Assembly: GCA_030248295.1 (NCBI GenBank) | Contig: JASANH010000233.1 | Span: forward strand, 310,001-374,000 | Origin: Mesodorylaimus sp. YZB2_4 | Taxonomy: Eukaryota > Nematoda > Enoplea > Dorylaimida > Dorylaimidae | Length of the DNA stretch: 64,000 nt | Reading direction: 5' to 3' | Part shown: positions 59,314-64,000 of the stretch, in pieces | Layout: every line of letters begins with the position of its first letter | How positions within the stretch are numbered: position 1 is the first letter of the stretch | Made by a program: the position numbers and the translations under genes | Notes under the pieces: generated by a model | What the model saw: only the letters and a program-made list of their open reading frames with translations | The model's database searches: none | What the model was told of the DNA's origin: nothing

Positions 59314-61305
59314 ATGTCGGGCAATGTGTTGATATCGTTTATACGCGGTGTGGTCGATTCTCTGCGTGGTTTCGTGGCCATATTCTACCTCGATCGTCTG
59401 CCGCAGCAGCAAGTGCAAGAAATCATATCGCCAACGGGACCACCACTAACAACATTGGCCAAACGGAGATTGGAAAGAGCGAAGGAAGCGGCGAGTGAAA
59501 CGACGAGCAAAGGATCAAAACCGGGCAGTGAGGAGAAACCGAAAGCGTGGAGGCGATTATTTTCGTGCGTGGTCCTAAATTTGTTATGCATCGTTGTTCT
59601 ACATTATTTGGTGGCTCCCGTCGTCGAAGGAACTGTCATATTCGTGTTCGGCGATCACCGAGTGGCTGCTGTCGCCTCGTTGATGAGTGCTTTGTGGGTA
59701 CTCCCTGTCTTTGCCATCACTCGTCTAGTCAACGCTTTGTGGTTTCAGGTAAGAAATTGAATTTGGGTACCATTGTCTCGGGTCTATTTGTTCTCAGGGC
59801 TCATACAAGGCTGGAAACTGAAACGTAGAAGGCCCCAAAAGTGTCTGGAAAAAGGGAAGTGAGATTTTTTGAGCCGAAATTAGGAAACTGTGAGGCTGCA
59901 TTTCCAGGCTTCGAATTTCGAATAATCCCCTTTTCTGGGCGAAGAAATCGCCCGTCTGGCTGCAGTCAACCAAGGATTAACTACAGGGTCACTATTTGGT
60001 CATGTTGCTAGTATGCTTTAGTGGATAGGGAATCAGTTGAAATTAATGCTGTGGCTGAAAAATCGGGAAAATCGATTTCTTTGTTTGAAAAACCTGCAAA
60101 AATTCAGGAAAATCAGTTTCCCCATCTTTGTGAGAAACCCTGTCAGGGGATATGCGTGTTTTGTAAAATTGGAAGCTGGTAGTGCATTTGCCTTGCGCTT
60201 CCTTTGTGGACTGTGAAGCCCGAAGTGGGACCACCAGTTGGAAGACCTAATCTAACGTTAATCCTGACTAATCTGGCAATAATCCTTGTATAGTAATAAA
60301 TGACGATTATGACTGAAAATGAAATACATACAGCCCAGTAATTTGATACGAGTATATGTAGATATGACACAGGTAATTTGCGCCCGACAAGGGCTGAGTT
60401 TTTCCGGGACAGGGCTTGTCTTTCCCCGTCCTGGGAGGAGGATAATCCCAAGGGTCTTTCAGGGTTTGAGATGACGTCGACGAGGACGGCCGAACACTTG
60501 TTAATAATCTGAATTAGATCCAGGACAAAATAACAGCACCACTAAACAGAACAGGCGATGTTAAAGACTTTAAATAATCTGCAGTCGTCTCTTGATTGGT
60601 TGTCTCTATAACCATGGACATTGCCTATCATGCATACTTCGTGTCAGGCAGTCGATTCTTGAACACAGGAGCTTCTTATCAGTCTCTGTTGAGTCCCCGA
60701 TGACCTAACATAGATACCATCGGATCCAGTCCATGCTTCCTTTTCAGGACATAGCCAACGCCGCTCAGCGATATCGCCTGTCACGATCGGATGGCAATCA
60801 GCAGCCAACACAATCTGGTCAGTCGTTCAGTCGGAACGTGGCTGATTTCCTGATCGCTATTCTCCTCGAAACCATTTTTCTCTTACAAGGCTACGTTGTC
60901 GGCCTTCTGCCCTTGCCGATCGTCAACTTCCTGTTCAGCTACGTCCACGTCTGCTTGCTCTACTCGCTCTACTCGTTCGAATACGTTTGGATGGGCGAAC
61001 AAATCGAACTGAGGAAACGTATCCAACGTATCGAATGCGGCTGGCCCTATTTCGTCGGGTTCGGGTGCCTCCTTGCCGCCGTCACCCTGTACCCTTCCTC
61101 GGTCGTCTTGAGCGGCTGTATCTTCGGCGTCTTTTTCCCCGTCTTAATCGTCAGCAGCTACCAGGCCAATCCGCCCGCCTTCGTCAACGACCCCGCCGAC
61201 TGGCCACGAATCAGCTTCTTCGATCCTTCCTTGTACGTTTGTGAAAAGATCTCTCTGAATTTAATTCATAAAGCTACCGCCAGAACCATGAAAATGCGTC
61301 GTTGA
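59314..61305 (+). CDS. EI24: EI24 (etoposide-induced 2.4 / PIG8) ER membrane protein
   Basis: Multi-pass endoplasmic-reticulum protein linked to autophagy and p53 response. Two exons, 59314-59748 and 60748-61305, give 330 residues (vertebrate 340). The N-terminal helix FIRGVVDSLRG matches the family's FxxGIKDS start. Next: a charged, Arg/Lys-rich linker with LAKRRLERAKE, helix RRLFSCVVLNLLCIVVLHYL, then SALWVLPVFAITRLVNALWFQ-DIA, which spans the splice junction exactly as in orthologues. The second exon has ETIFLLQGYVVGLLP, LLYSLYSFEYVW, RIECGWPYFVGFG and LSGCIFGVFFPVLIVSS. Start at MSGNVLIS; the codons upstream lack an ATG. The 999-bp intron (59749-60747) shows no clear feature. Confidence 0.96.
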
Positions 61306-61481
61306 TAGGGTTTCGTACATTTGTTAGTGGTTTTTTTGACGAAATAGTATTGGCTACTGCGCACGCTGTGTTGGGCCTTGTAAATATGACATCAGCTCAG
61401 CCATCAACTTTACTTCAACATCATCTATAACAACGCGATATCCATAACGCCCGGCCAATTACGCGAGACTGATCAATGAGT

Positions 61482-63064
61482 CTAGTCTTTCACTCCTTCG
61501 CGCAATCGTCGGATCGTACTGCGAACAGTCGCCGCTGTACTCGTGCTGAAACAAAAGATGGCAAAGTAAAAGTCAACAGTCTTCGACAACCCCTGCAGCT
61601 CACACCGGCTAGCCTTCGGTCTGAGTATCTAACACGAAAGCTGTCAATATCGACTTCCCTGTCGCAGGAAATATAGAGATCAAAGATTACAATTCACTCA
61701 TAGTCAAATTATCAATTCAGCCCAGGGACCCTCTATGTCGATGATGACCTGTGAATGTAATCAGGCATGACTAACAGTCATGCCCTCCCATAGAACTGAA
61801 ATCCGATGTAGCCTGACACCTAAGACCTGCCCTCGTCTTTCACGCCCATGGTCTCCCCAGGATTGCATGCGTGTGCTCTTCTATTTCAGTTTTTTGAACT
61901 AGACAGGCATGGATGGCAGTCACCAGACGATGAATTCTATCAATCGCTTGCTCGCAAGCACTGTAACATCATTTTAATGCAATCCTGCGATCACTTGTTG
62001 AACATAACAAGCACACTTTGTCCATACTTTGTACTGTACAGGGACTTGACGAGAATTTTGGCGAAACTGCATTCCAACAAAGTCAGTGGAAAATGATTTT
62101 CCAGACAGCAAAATCAACTTTTTGTAATTTAATTTATTGGGCCAGGAGGCTGCAGTTTTGTTCTAGCTGAGGACGGCAATTTAGTAAGCCCGTCGCTGGC
62201 CTTGCACACCTGGCTCTGGGCGACTCTCCTCGCGTGGAGGTGCTCCCAGTGGAGACACAGAGGGAAGCTGCCGTGAGAGCTGGTCACCTCATGGCCCCGC
62301 TTATCATATCAGGATTGGTTGGAAGTCCTGATGGGGAACTGGGGCGGCACGGGGCCCAACCCACAAGACAATTAAGAAAAACCATAAGTCCTAGCACCGC
62401 TAAACTAAATTCAACTGATTTCCAGCATGATCGACAGGTACTCACTAAAGGCAGGTAATTTGAAACCTCAGAATGCAGTTTCAGTTATTACTGATTTTGG
62501 CTTAAAAATTTTCATTTTCTCAAGTTTTAGAGACACTTTTAGGCTTTTTTGACTTTCCTTAGTGTTCCAACCCTCTATGTAGTTATGACCCCTGCGAGTG
62601 AAAGCATTACATTTTTATAGCCTCACCAGTCCTAGAACTACGACACGCCACTGGAAATCTGATTACCGACCGAACGCAAGCACATCTCTTCTCCTAGCCC
62701 ACGGATCCGACCACCCCAGCATCCCTACCCATCCTTACCTGTACGTGTACGCTCCTCCTGCCACCGTTTTGCGACAGCTCTTGCATTTCCAAATGCCAAC
62801 CACTTTACGTTTCATGCTCTCCTAAACAGATACCCAACTGGTCCACTGCCACATTATCACCAACCTCATCTCACCTTGCCGCAAAACACGCACGTGTACT
62901 TGGCGTGCTGTGTGACTTCCATCTTTTTGACAGTTTTACGCAACGAGGCGCCATAACGAGTGCCGTATTTACCAACAATACCAACCTTCTTCGTACGTTT
63001 GGCCTGAAATGTGGAAACATTATCCATCTACCCTGAACTCACAATTCTCTCCAGAACTTACCAT
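61482..63064 (-). CDS. RPL37A: 60S ribosomal protein eL43 (RPL37A)
   Basis: Zinc-ribbon protein of the large ribosomal subunit. Four exons in gene order: 63064-63062 (only the ATG), 63003-62875, 62821-62739, 61545-61482. They give 92 residues, the same length as the human protein. The sequence begins [20 protein letters not shown]. The zinc ribbon is CVFCGK...KCKSCRKT (C-x2-C twice), followed by VAGGAYTY and the tail [11 protein letters not shown]. The last intron (61546-62738) is 1.2 kb and contains a SINE-like fragment. The start-codon-only first exon is normal for this family. Confidence 0.96.
62155..62310 (+). repeat. SINE-like fragment in RPL37A intron 3
   Basis: CTTGCACACCTGGC and CTCGCGTGGAGGTGCTCC match, with few changes, the 3' half of the SINE at 20827-21216 (CTTGCACGCCAGGC and CTCGCGTGGTGGTGCTCC). 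Same orientation. The tRNA-like head is missing, so it is a truncated relative. Confidence 0.6.
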
Positions 63065-63591
63065 TTTCAAAGATTTTTTCAAATCTAAATTGAACGAAAG
63101 AACGGAGTGCTGACGTCCAAATCTAACCTAAAACCATGCCACTCCAAACACTCCTCATTCACCCACCAAATCAAAAGTAGAAAGCGCTGACGAACGCTGG
63201 GCCCCAATTCCCCATAACCTCCCATCACATTCTTTACTTCACGTATCATGAGGCCGAAATAAATGCAGACAATAAAATTCACATACCAAATATCAGGCAA
63301 CTCTGAAAGCCATACTATTCATCTTCCGTCATAGCGAGATGTAAATTACTCATCCAAGTGAAAAAAGCATGAAAATTCCCACCAGCAAGCACCCAATCCC
63401 AGAATAATCTTATGCCTCCAAACTGGTCTGATCAAGTCGCCATTATCAAGCAATTCCTACTCCGTCTTTCATGAAGATCCTTCTTATTAAACTCCGTCTC
63501 GTCCCATTACAGCGACGAGGCCATTCGAACGTAACCAACCTTAAAACCGGTGCCACTGATAATTGTACAATCAACTGCAACAAAAACTTAC

Positions 63592-64000
63592 CGAAAAGTG
63601 GCCAACAGCTCGACAAGCTGGCGGCAGACTAATTGTACTTTTGGCTAAGAAACTGATCAACTCGTCGCACGCTTCTTTGGGTAATGAAAGGCGACCGACA
63701 CTGCCGTCCTCTCCCGTCACACGAGGGTCACTAAAACAGCCCACATGCCTATCCAGTTCAAACTTACCACTATCTTACCTTACCTCATGTCACTGTCGTC
63801 CAATTTCTTATACAACATTTTAAGAGTAGGGAACGGTTTGAACGGTGCCGTGTTCCACATGTCCGACAGACGGCCATTCACCATTATGGAATACGAATCC
63901 AATAGCCAAACCTGACATACAGTCCTCATAGCTATGTTCACATGGCCAGCACTCCCACCTTACCAACAACACGGGATGATGATCGAGTGTTTTCAATGCA
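63592..64000 (-). CDS. Unrecognised protein, internal to 3' exons; 5' part outside the window
   Basis: Three phase-consistent minus-strand exons: 64000-63964, 63911-63784 and 63730-63592, with clean donors (GTAAGG, GTAAGG, GTAAGT) and acceptors. They encode about 101 residues beginning ALKTLDHHPVLL-VWLLDSYS and including MVNGRLSDMWNTAPFKPFP, TLKMLYKKLDDSDM and SLPKEACDELISFLAKS. This looks like globular, helical, non-repetitive coding sequence, but I cannot assign a family. The 3' end is unresolved: the donor at 63591 needs an acceptor before RPL37A begins at 63064. One option is at 63309, which gives a short tail SCLIFGM. Confidence 0.6.

Noticed and set aside
63575..63591. GT..AG segment joining 63592 to an open frame downstream in the right-edge gene
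   Set aside because: It would be an intron of only 17 bases, below any known spliceosomal minimum, so the apparent C-terminal continuation was not used.

Overview
The window is animal nuclear DNA from a compact bilaterian-like invertebrate genome. Evidence: GT..AG introns, many only 50-60 bp long; animal-specific genes (Sprouty, a Yurt/EPB41L5 FERM protein, EAF, LIN9, an ATRX helicase); and dispersed DNA transposons, tRNA-derived SINEs and a dead LINE. The species cannot be named from this. I rebuilt gene models by hand from splice sites, reading-phase continuity and remembered family motifs. Most models keep phase across every junction, and several give the family's usual length (PITP 270 aa, RPL37A 92 aa).

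Left block (1-18.2 kb), all on the + strand: the 3' part of a copper P1B-ATPase (ATP7, cut by the left edge), then complete ATRX/XNP and RBX1. PITP (-) converges on RBX1. A gene-free island follows (20.5-27.4 kb) that is almost entirely repeats: a SINE with 10-bp target duplications, a 449-bp hAT-type MITE with 8-bp duplications, two diverged copies of another repeat, and a decayed LINE reverse transcriptase.

Middle block (27.4-47.6 kb): NDUFC2 (+), then a run of minus-strand genes: EAF, ZC3H10-like, DDX11/ChlR1, LIN9 and EPB41L5/Yurt (18 exons). Right block (47.6-64 kb): Sprouty (+), cyclin A (+, with a 1.47-kb non-autonomous hAT element in an intron), EI24 (+), RPL37A (-) and the 3' part of an unrecognised minus-strand gene cut by the right edge.

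These are ordinary scattered housekeeping and regulatory genes, not an operon or pathway cluster. LIN9 (DREAM/MMB subunit) and cyclin A (a classic target of that complex) share the window. Cyclin A has CHR-like TTTGAA words upstream, and a dispersed repeat carries E2F-like GGCGGGAA words next to TTCAA-type words. I see no credible new gene system. The most informative items are the transposons with intact target duplications, a metal-binding domain in ATP7 that lost a copper-ligand cysteine, and an ATRX that has AT-hooks and no visible ADD domain.
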